From contig JAKOGI010000525.1 of the NCBI GenBank assembly GCA_029747015.1, positions 374,501 through 438,500 on the forward strand: a DNA stretch of 64,000 bases. The letters are read 5' to 3'. A model generated the notes under the pieces. That model had not been told where the DNA came from. It did not search any database and saw only the letters and a list, made by a program, of their open reading frames with translations. This document shows positions 12,041 to 25,392 of the stretch, piece by piece (positions within the stretch are counted from its first letter, which is position 1; each line of letters starts with the position of its first letter). Origin of the DNA: Carnegiea gigantea. Lineage: Eukaryota > Streptophyta > Magnoliopsida > Caryophyllales > Cactaceae. A program made the translations under genes and the position numbers.

Positions 12041-12669
12041 CTCTATGTCTTAATGTCATCATGAAGCAATTGTTTATTTGGATTCAATACCATAATCATA
12101 GTTTTGGTGGAGGAAATATAGCAGTAATGGTTTGAACACCAATGACTGATTAAAAAGGAAAACAAAGAGTGCAACAAATATGAGACAAAGATGCAGAAAG
12201 TGGATATGCAAGAGAAGATGTTAGATACAGGAGAGGATGACGATTTCAACAATCAAAACAATTGTAATTAAAGAACATTAATTTGAACACACAAAATACA
12301 TAAGATGGGAAAATAATGATGAAATCTTTTAGGCAATAGAAAAATAAAATTGGCTTATAGTAATGGAGTAACCCATGTGGAATGAAATAATTTCATAAAA
12401 ATAGTTCTATCTCATTTATTTGGAAAGTGTTTGGTTACAACTATGGATGCTAGGGGGTTAAAGCATGGTTATTGATTTTAACAACCTTATGAGGAGGGAA
12501 TAAATAACTCACTGATTTTATGAGAAAATATTGATTTATAAGATAATCTCTTCCGTATATAAAATTCGTTAAACTACCACAGAAAAATTTTCAACTAGGA
12601 AAAATGCAAAAAAGGGCAATAATGAATATGCTTGTCATTATTTGCTTTGGATTTAGATGCCATAATTTT
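12041..12669. other. Unassigned sequence
   Basis: No recognised coding or repeat feature beyond short A/T runs. Confidence 0.25.
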
Positions 12670-12671
12670 CA

Positions 12672-12930
12672 TTAGTTGTTTCCTATAATGGACATGACAG
12701 TGGTACCTTTGCCTAGAGTATTCGCAAATGTGATAGTAAAAAAACCAACAGCAAAGTAGAAGCCACTGCGATTGATGCTAGCCACCCCCCTAATGCACAC
12801 CCTCAATGAGTTGATTAAAAGTCGTCCAGTGGTGATGCCAAAAATTCGAATGAATATGTAAGGGTTTGTGATGAGAAGCTCCAATGGAATGGATTTTTTT
12901 TGTCTATTAGAGCTTATTAAATGCTTAGAA
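12672..12930 (-). pseudogene. Degenerate gene fragment, copy 2
   Basis: A minus-strand frame (12884-12672) begins MELLITNPYIFIRIFGITTG and continues into a hydrophobic stretch, GFYFAVGFFTITFANTLG. The DNA is a diverged copy of 6328-6550. A one-to-one gene family could not be named. It is either a small membrane-protein fragment or a non-coding repeat with a chance frame; the duplication itself is the firmer statement. Confidence 0.3.
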
Positions 12931-15456
12931 TCTGGACATAAGATTACATATTATATCAGTGTATCCACCTTGTTCATTGATGAAAATTATTATGATAGGG
13001 TGGGCACTTATATCTGCTGGCTTTTGGTTTTAATATGAAGGATAGGTTATAGCTAATGTTCTCCTTGAGGCCTCTGATAGTGTTAGTGCACAAAACACCC
13101 TAGAGAAAGGACCAGCTACCCTTCATGCTTTTGAAGCCAAACCCTCCCAAGGAGGGAGCATCCCTCAATAGGTGTAAAATTTAACAAATACTACTGCTGC
13201 AAGTTTGATTTTACTAAAAGGGTTAGAGGGAAATCCTCGTAAAATATGGTTGCCGATAGACAAATTTAAGGGAGTTGTTTTTGCTTTCGGTCTAAAATGG
13301 GTTGAGCAAAGAAGTCGTGTAGACTGTTAGTGAGAACTTGACTAGGGAATAACTTGTTAATGCTCACTTAGAGCTTAGTTATAGTGATTTATATATATAT
13401 CCACATTGCGACATTAGTCCACCTGCGTATGCAAACATTTTGTCCTTGGTAAACCACCATGATGCCATAACTACTTCATAAATAACATATAATTTGTATT
13501 GTGTAAGGAGAAAAAGCTGAGCTTATGTGAAATAACTATGCATGATATAGATATACATTTTGAAATATTGTAATAGGTGCAGCACCTTGTATCAGTTGGA
13601 AGCAAGCAAGAGTGCTGAGAACAATGTGCGGTACTTGCCGTGAATGTTTAGAGATAGTTTTGTTTGTAATGGGTATTTGTTATTGTGTTGGTTATTTTTT
13701 TTTTTTTTTTGAAATAGGAGAAATTAAATACATGCAACCTGGGGCAAAGTTGGCAGCGGTGGAAATCAACCATCTGATATGTAACATTAACCTAATAACC
13801 TTGACGACGCTAGTACTAGTCCCCCTATCTCACATCTACGGGAATATGAGAGTATAGATAATGCTATGAACATTATGCATTGAAGGAGAACTTTTGCTGT
13901 TGTTGTTCTTGGTTATTTGAACATGATATACAGAATATGTCTAGTCGGTTAAATTTGTATTGGGTTCTAGATGACCATATAAACTGATTGATTTTTTTAA
14001 ACATATTAAGCTCTTTGCAACTACTTGCTACTAAGTCGTCTCCTGAAGAGAAGTAGTTGCTCTGTGATGTTCGCAAATTGTCCAAGTCATTTAGGAAGCC
14101 TTTGGACTATTAACTGCTGAATTGTTGATGATGATCCACATAGCATGCTCACCTACGTACCCCCACCTATTTCCAATTGTCAAGTTTAAAAATCAAAACT
14201 TAATTTCCAATTGACTGATGCATGTTAGTGACATTAAGTGGACAAGGAGCATACAAAATTTGCATGATTGATGTGTAGTGCTTGGTGAAAATTGTGTCAC
14301 ACAGTGGTCTGAGGGACAAGGCTGCGGAATACTGTGTTAATGGCTTTACAATTGGCTACTACACTACCCTTCACCATGAATGTCAGTTTATGTACCCAAG
14401 ATGATGTTGTAATTTCAATATTTGTAAAGGCTTATGAATTGGTAGGTAATGCTTATGACGATTACCCATTCTTATTTGTCATTAGGTTTTCTCATCACTA
14501 GTATGAACTGGTAATGCACTATCTTTTGCATTTTCTTCACTATCATTTACACTTTGACTAATGTAATCAACAAACATATATTTGACAGAGATCATGAATC
14601 AATTCATTGTCTTTGTTCACACCATGGTTAAAGTTAATTGTTGCTTGCACCGTCAACTTAGTGTGTACGTGTAGGAGTTAAACACTAGATGCTCAGGGCT
14701 ACAAATTTGAAGCAAGGATATGCAATCGGCTATATTTCATCATCGGTAAACCAAGTTAGTGACCAACATAATGTTCATGATTAGTTCATTGTGCAATTAA
14801 GTGTTGAATAATCTAAGGTTTGAATTTTACCACCTTGTTCTACATCTATAATGTTAATATCTAATGCGCAAAACTTAGCTATTCACTTGTGTACAAATAT
14901 TCTCAATCAGGATATTAGTCATCTTTCATGTCCATAACAAAACAAGTACAAAGACCACATATTAAACAAGGATACTGAAAGTAGAAAATGTTGTTATAGG
15001 ATAGATATGTCTAACTTACTTTCAACCACTATGGTGTGCATGTGGAGTCTTTGTGATAATATACATGGGTCTACTTGCCCTAAATATAGAGAACATATGC
15101 TTCAAGTAGAAGGATATCTATCAATAAAGAGAAAATTCTTGGTCAACAAAAAGCTATAGAAAGGTACCCTAACTTATGTGTAAACTATTTCAAGGCTGCT
15201 CGGTTTTAAATACTAAAATTTGGGGTGCGTTAAATAATTTGAAAACTATGTGTATAGTCCAATTTTGATACTGGCTAGAACAAAGATGTATCTGGACTTA
15301 AACACCCTTGTGAACCATGCAAAAAAGGCTTCCCAAGAGGTTTTCTTAATGTGATTAACTAAAAATTTAAAAATGAAAAATAAAATGCATTGATTGCTCT
15401 CACCCGCCCCTCCCCTGCCATTTTGCTTATCAACATGAACATCAAATTGTAAGTGT

Positions 15457-15458
<2 letters not shown>
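12931..15458. other. Unassigned intergenic sequence
   Basis: About 2.5 kb with no recognisable coding region, LTR or terminal repeat. Part near 13405-13465 resembles 4245-4300. Confidence 0.3.

Positions 15459-15503
<45 letters not shown>
15459..15503. repeat. (TC)n microsatellite
   Basis: About 22 uninterrupted TC units. On the minus strand it yields an artificial Arg-Glu repeat frame that should not be annotated as a protein. Confidence 0.95.
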
Positions 15504-15507
<4 letters not shown>

Positions 15508-15880
15508 CTATCTCTACACAGACTAAGTATTACTTTCAAAGGAGCAAGAAAACATCAAATACGAGGAACAAGAAGGTAGGAGGATGTGACTAAAAGTTAA
15601 AAATGGTATATGTAGTCTTAATTTCATTGAAGTTATTAAAATTTTCATTTCCTTGATGATCAAATTTGAGTATGTATCTTGATAAGATATGCATATGATT
15701 TTACAAGGTTTGGTGAAATAGTTTAGAAAAGTGAAAATTGTAAATGAAATGTTAAAGAATTAAGTATGGTGATTGAAATGTAAGCTTGAAAGTTTTTTAC
15801 CTTAGATGATGCTGATGGTGTTTTATATAGTTTTCTTTTGATGCTTATTTGCAAAAATTTATAATTCCTTGATATTTTGT
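15504..15880. other. Unassigned, possibly intron or upstream region of the MULE
   Basis: Nothing coding recognised. It ends in a plausible splice acceptor (TTGTTCCAAGCAG at 15890). Confidence 0.25.
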
Positions 15881-15890
15881 TCCAAGCAGA

Positions 15891-16160
15891 GTAAGCACAT
15901 TAGGAATTTAGTGGTTTATTACATGGATCAAACTATTAGAATTGTGGATGTGGGGATGGAGAAGTATAATTGTATTGAGTTGTATACAGATACTAGGGCA
16001 AAGTTTAAGGAGTTAGAGATGGATTTCCCTAAGTATGCTGGGTCTAGATATCATCCCCAAAATAAGGAAATGGGAGATGGCCTTTGAATATTGGTGATGA
16101 TTGGGTAAGGTTAATGAATTTTTGGGAAGATGAAAAGAAAAGTGTATTGTCATTTACATG
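15891..16160 (+). pseudogene. Possible N-terminal exon of the MULE transposase
   Basis: An open stretch follows a TTCCAAGCAG acceptor and contains IRIVDVGMEKYNCIELYTD. Shifted by one frame it reads DDWVRLMNFWEDEKK before stopping near 16165. Its position, about 1.4 kb upstream of clear MuDR-type sequence on the same strand, suggests it is the N-terminal part of the same gene. This is inferred from position and general character; no defining motif is visible. Confidence 0.3.
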
Positions 16161-16774
16161 TATTATATGAAGAATTCCTATAAGAACCAAAATCATATTC
16201 AAAGCCTTAATAAAATTAGTGTCTCTGTATCAATTGCACAACCCTTGTCTAAAACAATAGCTACTGAAATAAGGAGAATGTAAGGATGATTTGACTGTAA
16301 GTCAAGCAAACACATGGGTAGATAGTTTGATTGTGAACACTATTGTCCCACCTGGCAAACTTATGTCTCATAGACTAATTCTTAGCAAAGCCCATGTCAA
16401 CTCCCTCACCAATACCCACTACAAAAGGAAGCCCAACAACCCAATCTAAATAAAAGTTTAACTCTTGTAAGTATCTACTAGTTAGTAAACCTTCAACCTA
16501 AACCAAATCTCATTGCACAAAGACTGTTGATGATCCATACCCATCATGACCACATATTATATAATCCTTAAAAAAACCTGACTCCAACCTTATGCAATCC
16601 AATCCCAAGCCATCCAATCTAAGAAATAGATCATCCTTAATCGAATTTGACTCTAACCCTAGATTCATCCTTGTGTAACCTAAAATTAAACCCTTAAAAC
16701 CACTTGTCAGATCATCCTTAACCAAACTTGTTGGCACCAAACCTAACTTTAAACTTGTTGAACCCAGTACAATT
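16161..16774. other. Unassigned sequence inside the presumed MULE
   Basis: No recognised coding sequence. Confidence 0.2.
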
Positions 16775-17400
16775 CCCACCTAGGGCACCCAAAAAAAAAA
16801 AAAAAAACCCATACCCACCTTGAACTTACAAAACCCACCCCAATGAATATGGGTATGGGTGTTGAAATGGAAAAAAAATAAGTATGGAGTGAGTATTGCT
16901 AAAATGGATATAGGTATAGATATGAGTATGGGCATAGGTCGTACTTGCCCTATACCTGTTTGATCAAAACCCGACATATACTCGTGCCACCCCATATAGA
17001 ACCTATACCTATTTATCTAAAGTTCTAGGTTGTTACTTATACTTAGATATTTTGCTAGTTGCTCTCAATTGTATTATATTCAAAGATCCGGTGGGAGATT
17101 TTATTAGATATTATAACTATTAAGTACAACTTTACTACTTTGATTGGAAAACTTCTAGGTGTATTTGGTGTGACATGATATACTATTGGAAGTTTGGAAT
17201 TAATGTGACATATTAGCTATATGATGTCGAATACGGATACAAAATAAGTTCAGTTTTTGTCTATATATACCCGAATAAAACCCGTATATTCCCTATACCT
17301 AGTGTCTATGGGTATAGTTATTAATTTGAAAAATGGGACTTGGGTGAAGTTATTACTAAACCTACCTCGTACCCACCTCATTGCTACCCTTACCCCCACC
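16775..17400. mobile_element. MITE-like segment with GGTATGGGTAT/ACCCATACCC repeats
   Basis: Both margins are rich in GGGTATGGG, GGTATAGGTAT and their complements (16805-16990 and 17260-17395), with an AT-rich centre. This resembles non-autonomous plant hAT-type elements built of such subterminal repeats. Exact ends and a target duplication were not found. It would be inserted between the N-terminal and central parts of the MULE pseudogene. Confidence 0.35.
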
Positions 17401-17469
17401 AAACCTCAAAAAGTTCATCATTAGCACTAAGAACTTCTAATCCTAAAAAAAACCAGAAGTGCCAACACC

Positions 17470-19995
17470 TTCAAAAGCCTATCACTATTCAATCCCTTCG
17501 CTTTGGCTGCCCTAATGTGGAGAACTTGAATAGGAGGTTGAGGATAATGAGTAGGATGATGTTGGTGAGGCTAAATTGTCCATTGTTGGGGATCATGCTT
17601 AGAGTGATAGGGTTATTGTTGTATATTTTAATGACTATCAACCTTATAATGGTGATAGTTAGGATGAGGATTTTATTGAGTGATGTAGAGATTAAGGATG
17701 TTAATGATAACAAAGATGTATCTTTGGATTAAGAGACCTTTAGTAGAGATTCTAGATATCATGAGCAAATGAAAGCTCAGGTTGAACAAAGGATGCAGTT
17801 AGGATATAAGTTGTTGATAGTGATGGAGATAAGGATCTAGTTTTCAACAAAATGGCAAGGAGAATGTGGTAAGGAACCCCATAGACTAGAAATAGGGATG
17901 GTAAAATCAATTAATTGCCTGGTCTTATTCTCACATGCAAAGAAGACATGCTTACAATCATGGGGGAATTCTGAATTCAGGAAGGCTTTACATTACAGAA
18001 GATAAAGAACGAAAAGACTAGGTACACTAAAAAATGTAACAATGTAGAATGTACTTGGAGAATTCATTATAGCAAATACGTAGATGGTGAAATCACAAAG
18101 TTAAAGGCACATATGTGGGAGGCCTAACCAAAATAGGATGGCCACGACTCTCTTGGTTAGTAAATACCTTCTCCCTTACTTCATATCTTCCCTAAAAATG
18201 GATGTCAGGGGAATATAAGAAACTATGGTAAGGCAGTATGACATTCATATTCTAGAGATAACATGCTAAAGGGAAAGGAGAATGATGAATGATGTTATTG
18301 ATGGCAAACATGAGGAAGGGTACTAATTCTTGGCACACTATATAAAGGAGTTCAAAGATAAAAATCTTAGATTTGTTAGATTCATAACATGGATTAATTA
18401 AGGGCTTGCTAAAAATCAAATGTTTAAGTACATGTATATATATGTTGGTTCTTCAAACGCTGCATTCAGACAATTCTGTATGCCTTCAATTGGGATAAAT
18501 GTATGCCATTTCAGAGGGGCCTATAGAGGAGTGCTTCTTACTCTAATGGCTTTCGAAGGCACTAACAGATAGCTCCTATTTGCATATGTAGTTATTGAGC
18601 AGGAAAATGAGGAGAAGTGGGTTTTTTAATCAATAGCCTAATAACAGCACTTGATACAGTTGACAACTAGTCTGGATACACCATAATGTCTGACAGAAAC
18701 AAGCTAAGCCTATGTTTTTTGTTTGCTAACTTCTTAATCATTTATATTTAGGAAAGCAACCTCACTTGTTTATCCTTTCTGTTTAGGGAATTATTAAGGC
18801 CTTAAGAAGTGTTATGCCAACGGCTTCTAGAAGAATATGTGTCATCTGTTACTGTAAGAATTTTGCTTCACTTCATCCAGGTATGCCACATTATATCAAG
18901 TATTGACAAAATATACTTGTGAGAGTTCATATGATGGTCTTATGCCTTTCTATGAACTTAAACACACTGCTTTTGTTTATTATGAGGTGCAGGGCTTCAT
19001 GTCTTTTTTGATAAACATTGTTGCAAATCCCTATGCCCTATTTGTACATAAGAAGGCTATGGGAAAAATTAGAAGAAAGGCCCTACCGCTTATCATTGGC
19101 TTAGAGACAATGAGTAGTTAGAATTGTGGGCTAGTTTAAGTTGGACACAAACCTCAAATGTGATGACAACTCCAACAGCCTTGTTGGGAGTTTCATTAAT
19201 ACAATTATGAAGTTTAGCGGTTTGACCATCTTGACCATGCTAGAGGAAATAAGGAAACTCATTTATAGTAGGTTTGTTAAGAGGCCTGAAAATTCACAAA
19301 AGTGAAATGGTAAGCTTTTCCCATATATGCATAAGAAGTTGAGATTGTTAGAGATGGAGGGTGAAAACTGCACAAACCTAATACTTCTAGGGCAAGGGAA
19401 ATTTAATGTGGCTAAAGGGCATACCAAGTTCATGCTGAGGTTGTAAGACGGGTTTTCTGGTTGTTAAAGCTAGCAACTCACTTTGATCCCTTACAAACAT
19501 GCTAGAAGGTGCATCTTTAGGATGAAGTAGCAGTTATAGGATTATGTTGAGGATTGCTTCACTGTGGAGAAATACAGAAATTGTACAACTATATTGTTCA
19601 GCCTATTTTAGCTCTATAAATGTAGGAGAAAAAGAATTTGTCTGAGCTAGACCTCGCATATGCTTAAAAAAAGGAAGACCACTAGAACATTGAAGAAGAG
19701 AGTCTCTATATACCCCTTGATCAGAATCTCAGTCATAACAAAATGCCACACTGAGTGATGGGGTCTGGAACCATCAAGTATAAGTTTCACCTCATTTTAT
19801 GGTTTATTTACATTGCTAAATTATGAAACTAATAACCCCTTTTTTTGTTTTCACCTCTAGTCAAAAATAAGTGCAAAACATACAAGTAGCTAGGCCATAA
19901 TGTTGAAAATTGTAGGAGACTAAGAGATGAAAATGGAAAATTGTTAGAGAAGAGAAAGAGGAAACTCAGAGAGAATAAAGAGGGTAGGGTTTGAA
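17470..19995 (+). pseudogene. Mutator-like element (MULE) transposase pseudogene 1
   Basis: Domains occur in MULE order. An acidic linker (about 17535-17730, EVEDNE...DEDFIE) comes first. The MuDR DNA-binding region follows, with FRKALHY (about 17980) and CTWRIHYSKYVDGE (about 18050-18095). The DDE transposase core has FRGAYRGVLLTLMAFEGTN then VIEQENEEKW (about 18510-18620) and MSDRNK (about 18686-18703). Next come LTMLEEIRKL, a SWIM-type zinc finger remnant with LIPYKHARRC (about 19470-19515) and DYVEDCF. A CCHC knuckle remnant, CKTYKQLGHNVENC, lies near 19873-19915. The first catalytic Asp appears as Asn (GIN), and knuckle and SWIM cysteines are changed to Tyr. Two intron-like gaps fit the family: 18704-18786, with a mutated donor, and about 19780-19859. 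Stops and frameshifts are frequent. Confidence 0.75.
18704..18786 (+). other. Intron-like gap in MULE 1 with mutated donor
   Basis: After SDRNK the frame is interrupted by CTAAGCCTATG... and resumes after TTTCTGTTTAG with GIIKALRS. The left edge looks like a GTAAG donor with its G changed to C. It lies where the second catalytic Asp motif is followed by Gly in the family. Confidence 0.45.
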
Positions 19996-22900
19996 AATGT
20001 TAGGGTAGGCCAAAGAGGCATCAGCTAACGTCTTTGTTAAGCTATATTTTGTGGTGTTAAAATTATATCCATCAGAGTTATGATGCTTGATGATTTTGTT
20101 TCTTACTTTTATAATATAAGACTTGTGACAACTTATAATTTTTTAACTTGTTATGCAAGAAACACTAGTTTGTTGTTCTAGTTTAACGAAGATAATATGT
20201 TCTAATATGCCTTTAATTAGTATATAATTAAAATAATTCAATTTAGAATTTCAAGCATTCCATTCCTAATACATAAGAATATATAAATAACTTCCCTCAT
20301 ATCAGCAATTGAACTTCAAACTATCAACACAAATGCTAAGTGCTACAATAATTCCATATAAGCATGTAAACAGTACTTTGTCCCTTTTTGATGAACGTAG
20401 CACTCGTTCTTGATTTCAGTAAGCATAATTATAATCCTCTTCTTAGTGCCATTGTCATTGTCAACCCACTTCAAAAACTTGTCACACCTGTAAGCATTTT
20501 ATGTATTCCCTTCCTGAGTTTTGGCTCGAATAGGATACGTTCTTTGCTCCTTACATATGACATCTTCAGCAGATGTCTTCATCATGAAAATCACTTGATT
20601 GATTGCTCCTTTAGGATGATGTTCCTCATATTTTAACTTTTTTGCCTTTCCTTGTAAAAAATACAACAATAAAATATTCACATCTTCCAACTTTTTCATC
20701 AAACATTAAAGGAAAAACTTAAAATATTAACAAGTCAGAGTAAGGAAGGCATGGCCTTAAAAAAAAAAAAAAACTTACAGTTATAGAGATTAGACAGCAA
20801 CAGTAGCATTGGGCATAGAATAGGGGAACAGCAGAGGGAAGAAAGGGGGAAGGAAGAATGTAGGGAGAAAGAAGAATGTTGGGGCATATTTACAGAGTTA
20901 AACAATTGATTGTTGGGGGGGGGGAGTAGATTTTATTCAAGGGCATTATCAGATTTCAAAAGCTCAAATTCACATAACCTCTCAAAGAATTAGAATGCTA
21001 ATGTCGCTGCATGAAATTGGGCCATACAAATAATTTCTAAATTATTTAAGGTACTTCAAATTTATTTTTAAAAACCAAACGACCTTAAAATAGTTTACAC
21101 ATGAGTTAAGGTACCTTTTTGTAGTTTTTTGCCTGGCTGACATACTTAGCATAGGAATCAAGAACTTTCCAACATTACTTGTATGCTAGCGGATAGTACA
21201 AACCTATCATCTTTTTCATTGGCATCATGTATGTTGTTGTATTGCACCTCAACTAATAACATTCATAAAGCTTTATGTGTGTATATGCGTGAATGTTACT
21301 TGAAGGGGATATTTGTTGTTGGCAAAATGGTCATCAAGGAAACCTTATCACAAAGGCTTTTTGCATGAATAGTGGTACCAATGTTAACGCTATTGTGGGA
21401 GCAGTATTATTATTTTTGCACACCATCCTTCCTAATTTTACCCGTTCAGTGTCAACGCAATCAATGTAATGAATTTGTTGTACAGTCCCACTATGTACAA
21501 ATGAATATTGTTCAAGTTTGCTATTATCATGGCAGTTGGATACAACTTTAATAGTGGCACGCCCCTTTGATAACATTGTAATTATTTTTCGGGGACAAAC
21601 ATTTAGCATACACAGTAAATAACCTTTCTAAGGGACTAAACAAATGACTGTGCTTTTTCCTATGCTATGTAAATGTACAAAGTTCATTATGCTCCTCTTC
21701 CATGTGAGTGAAATATCTGAATGTACTTAACATGCGTTACTTCACAAATGTTTTGATGTGGTTAACTAGTGAAAGTCCTAAGGGACATTTAATCTTATTG
21801 TGGTCATCTTGTGGTTAGCATACATTGATATTCTATCGGTTGTAAAACATATACAATCTTCACATAAACATTGAGCAGAAGGAAAGCCAGACATGTCTAT
21901 TTCAGTGCGTAAAGAAGTATTACATTCATCATGACACTTTGACATTAACAAAGCCCAAGTTTCTGATATTTCGGGTTTGTAAATAAACGTAACATGCAAG
22001 CTATACCCACTCAAAAAAAGGAAAAAGTAAATCATTAGCCTAACCACTTGAGTGGATATGTTTCAATTGTTCACTATACAGATAGATATTCATATATGAT
22101 GTATTTAAATATCAATAAATAGACCCACACTTACCCACATGCAAGTGTTGCATATAATTAGATAGATAATGGCTTGACGCTAGTAAATGCTCATATTATA
22201 ACCATAACTGTACAAGTTGGCTTAAGGGTTAACATTTAATTGACAACCTTACCTTATAATTCCCTTTGAACTTCACAATAAAATCGTGTGATGATTTCGA
22301 AGGTTACACCCGTTAAAAGTTGCGAAACATTAGATGCATGTACCAATACAAATTTTAATCGTGAGGGAGTTCAGTAGTAATTCGATCAAAGAATGATAGA
22401 GCTTAGAATGGGAAGATGATAAGTTGCTTTGTGACTTGCACATATTAGTACGAAGGACATGTTATAAATCTTTGATATAAAACCTATTCGTCTCACATAA
22501 ATCACTCAACTAGGAACATTTGTAATATTATCTCACTCAGGAGTTCTATGGCTGAGTGATGACACATATATGCAGATAATATCGAGAGGTTGAGTTGGGG
22601 CATATGAGGACGTCATTTCCACAGTCCTCAACGAAGCCAATGGAATTAAGTACACTATTAGCACATTCGTCACCAAGTCATGAATTGGCTTCCCTCCTCA
22701 AGTTAACAACTGGAGTATGAGTGATATGTATTGCTACTTTGAATCATAGAGGAATTGCACGGACATGTTTCTTACAAGATTGGTAGCAATAACCCAGGAT
22801 CCTAGATTATAGTTGTGACTCATATACAAGTCGGAAATAGAATTGCATCTTGCGAAAGGTCGGGACGAACCATGGTTTTATAAAGTTTCCCAGCTTTGTT

Positions 22901-24145
22901 GGTGGTGTTTATCTCCTATGGGACTCATCCAAAGTGTTCTTGGTACCACATATATTAGAACCCATGCACATAAGTTTTGTAGTCAAGGCAATAGTGTCCT
23001 TATTGTATGCCCCCTTATTTCCATATTTTATGTTCGTGTTTAACATAAATCCATTCATTAAACTATGCGTAACATTTGCTTAGATGTTTATAGGGATTAT
23101 GCTAATGATGCAGTATTAAAAGCTTTATCGACTATTTGGATAATGTGTGCAAGCGTTGCCCATCTCATTTGGCAATTTGTTTGATATATAACGTCTTCTT
23201 AGTTTATGTTAGTTTGGACGAACATGATCATCATGTTATGTGTACATTCCATTTTCAATCTATATTTATGTCATCACTTTTCAGTATCGTACTAACACCC
23301 CTTTATAAAATGCACATTTTATTATGTACCTATAATTTGGTCTTAGTTTACAAGTTGAGCTACATAGTTAGCGTGGTAAACTTGCATTCATAATCATATA
23401 CACCCTTTCTTATAACTCTCTCTTAGCAAAGAAAACTTTCTCTCTTTGGTTGTAGAAATGGTAGTTTTACCTTGTTTTAGATATCATTCCACCTAGGTAT
23501 ATGATGGAATTAAATGTGGTAAATGTCAGATGTTTAGCTTACAATCATGTACGCATGGTCTCAAAAGGTAACTATAAAGTACTATAGTTGAGTGGTTGGC
23601 ACATGTAGCAATCTGTATAATGAAGCATGGGTTACGGAAAAGGAACGCATCAATTTCGTATTTTAAATGGTCATCAACTTCATTCTTACTGTGGTAATCT
23701 CAAAATTCGTAACCAAATACACCATCTCACATAGCTTACCCCCAACATAGAAATCTTCCTCCTTATGGTGATGTAAAAAATATAGTTTACCTTATTTTTT
23801 AGTACATACAACCATAACAAGTGATTACATCAAATGTTATAAACTTAAAATTTTCTATATATCATTCCTGCATGTTTAAAGCCACATTTATGAGAAGTCA
23901 TAAATGACAGTAGGTCATGCTATTTATTAAAAAAAATTAACTTCTTGTTGCAAACAACCATCTACTTAATGAATTCTGACTTACACAAAGGGACACACAT
24001 CATTAGCGACAATAGTTACGTATACAATTGCATCAACCAGGAAAAATCCAAGTGAACTACATGCATTTATGTTTACATATTTACTAGCCCATATGAGCTA
24101 CATGTCATTTGTCAACTATAGCAGGTAGTGCCACAGTTTCTTATG
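19996..24145. other. Unassigned sequence, possibly mobile-element debris
   Basis: About 4.1 kb with no family I recognise. Minus-strand open stretches of 60-91 codons (20499-20702, 21334-21609, 21778-22047) and plus-strand ones near 22843-23393 show no motif. A G-run is present at 20916-20926. It may contain the tails of either flanking MULE. Confidence 0.3.
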
Positions 24146-24150
24146 GTGCC
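24146..24150. repeat. Left target site duplication GTGCC
   Basis: Identical to 30042-30046, immediately outside the paired LTRs of the Athila-like element. Confidence 0.9.
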
Positions 24151-25392
24151 TGTTGGATACTATAGGGGGGAGTAAGGATGCAAATTTATCATTGTCTAGG
24201 GTGGTTTTGAGTCAAGTCATTTGTTATTTTAGCCCAAATCTAATATAAGTAAAGCAATAAATGTAAGCAAATATGATTAATGAACTACTTACTCACTAAT
24301 CCTAATATAAATATAATTCATTAAGCTAGTATAAAATGGGGCACAATTAACACAAAACATCATATTAACTAACAATAACTAGCAAAACATGTAATTTAAC
24401 TGAGAAAGCATTAAATCTAATAGCTAATAGAAGAGAGAGAAAAGGGAGTACCTTAACCGCTTAAGAATCTAACAGCGGAAGTTGGCCTCTATTGTTGGAA
24501 CAAGGAAAACAGTTGTAGTGGTGGATTCTCCACTTATTCCCACTAATCTAACTTAACTACTCCTAATTTAACCCATTGTAAACCAAAAACTCAAACTGTT
24601 AAAAATGAGTTTTCAAACCGTAACATGAATGAGAAATAGGAGAGTTGAAGATGGAGATTTGATATAAGAAAGAGGGAGATTGGAGGAAGAGAAATGACAG
24701 AAGATTCAAAAGTAAATAACATCGTTAAAGCTTCAAATGAACCCAAAGTAAGAAAGTTGGAATCTTGAAAAAGAAGAGTAAAGGAGAGAGAATGAGCAAG
24801 TAACCATTCAATTAAAGAGCTTAAAGAGTAAATGACATAGAAAGAGAATCCAATACTTGAAATGTCACTATATTAGCTAAACTAAACACTAATCTAGTCC
24901 TGAACACTACTTTGACAACTCTAACAATTAAGCTAACCCTACATCTAAAACTTAGTTTAAAACCTCACCTCCTACACAAATTGGGGAAGGGGGTTTATAT
25001 AGTCCCTGAATCAGTGAAATTAGCATAGTCGTGTCATGTGGCCAGGCAAATAGTACAAAGTTTCTTGATTCTGGGATAAGAATAGACCAAAATTGGGTTT
25101 TGGCTTGGCCATGCCATTTTGCGCTAGTAACCTATACCAAATTTTTGTAATTGTTCTTCTTCCTTGTATATCAAGCATTTTTTGCGCTCATTGAACCGAC
25201 CTTCTTTCTTGGTTATCTCGGGCTAACGTGTCTAAACTTTCATCACATTCACACCTATTATCTATGATTTGAGCAATTATCTGTATTACCTATAAAACTA
25301 ATAAAACACTAATAAACAACTTAATTTACGAACCAGTATGGGCAGATCTTGGTAGAATAAGGTATAAAATTCACGTATATTGAGCCTGAACA
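24151..25392 (-). repeat. 3' LTR of the Athila-like element
   Basis: TGTTGGATAC... to ...GAGCCTGAACA. Pairs with 28776-30041. A promoter-like CTATATAAA lies on the minus strand at 25002-24994, matched at 29649-29641 in the partner. Confidence 0.9.

Noticed and set aside
15246..15539. Minus-strand frame with an Arg-Glu dipeptide repeat
   Set aside because: It is the translation of the (TC)n microsatellite plus flanks; no domain on either side.
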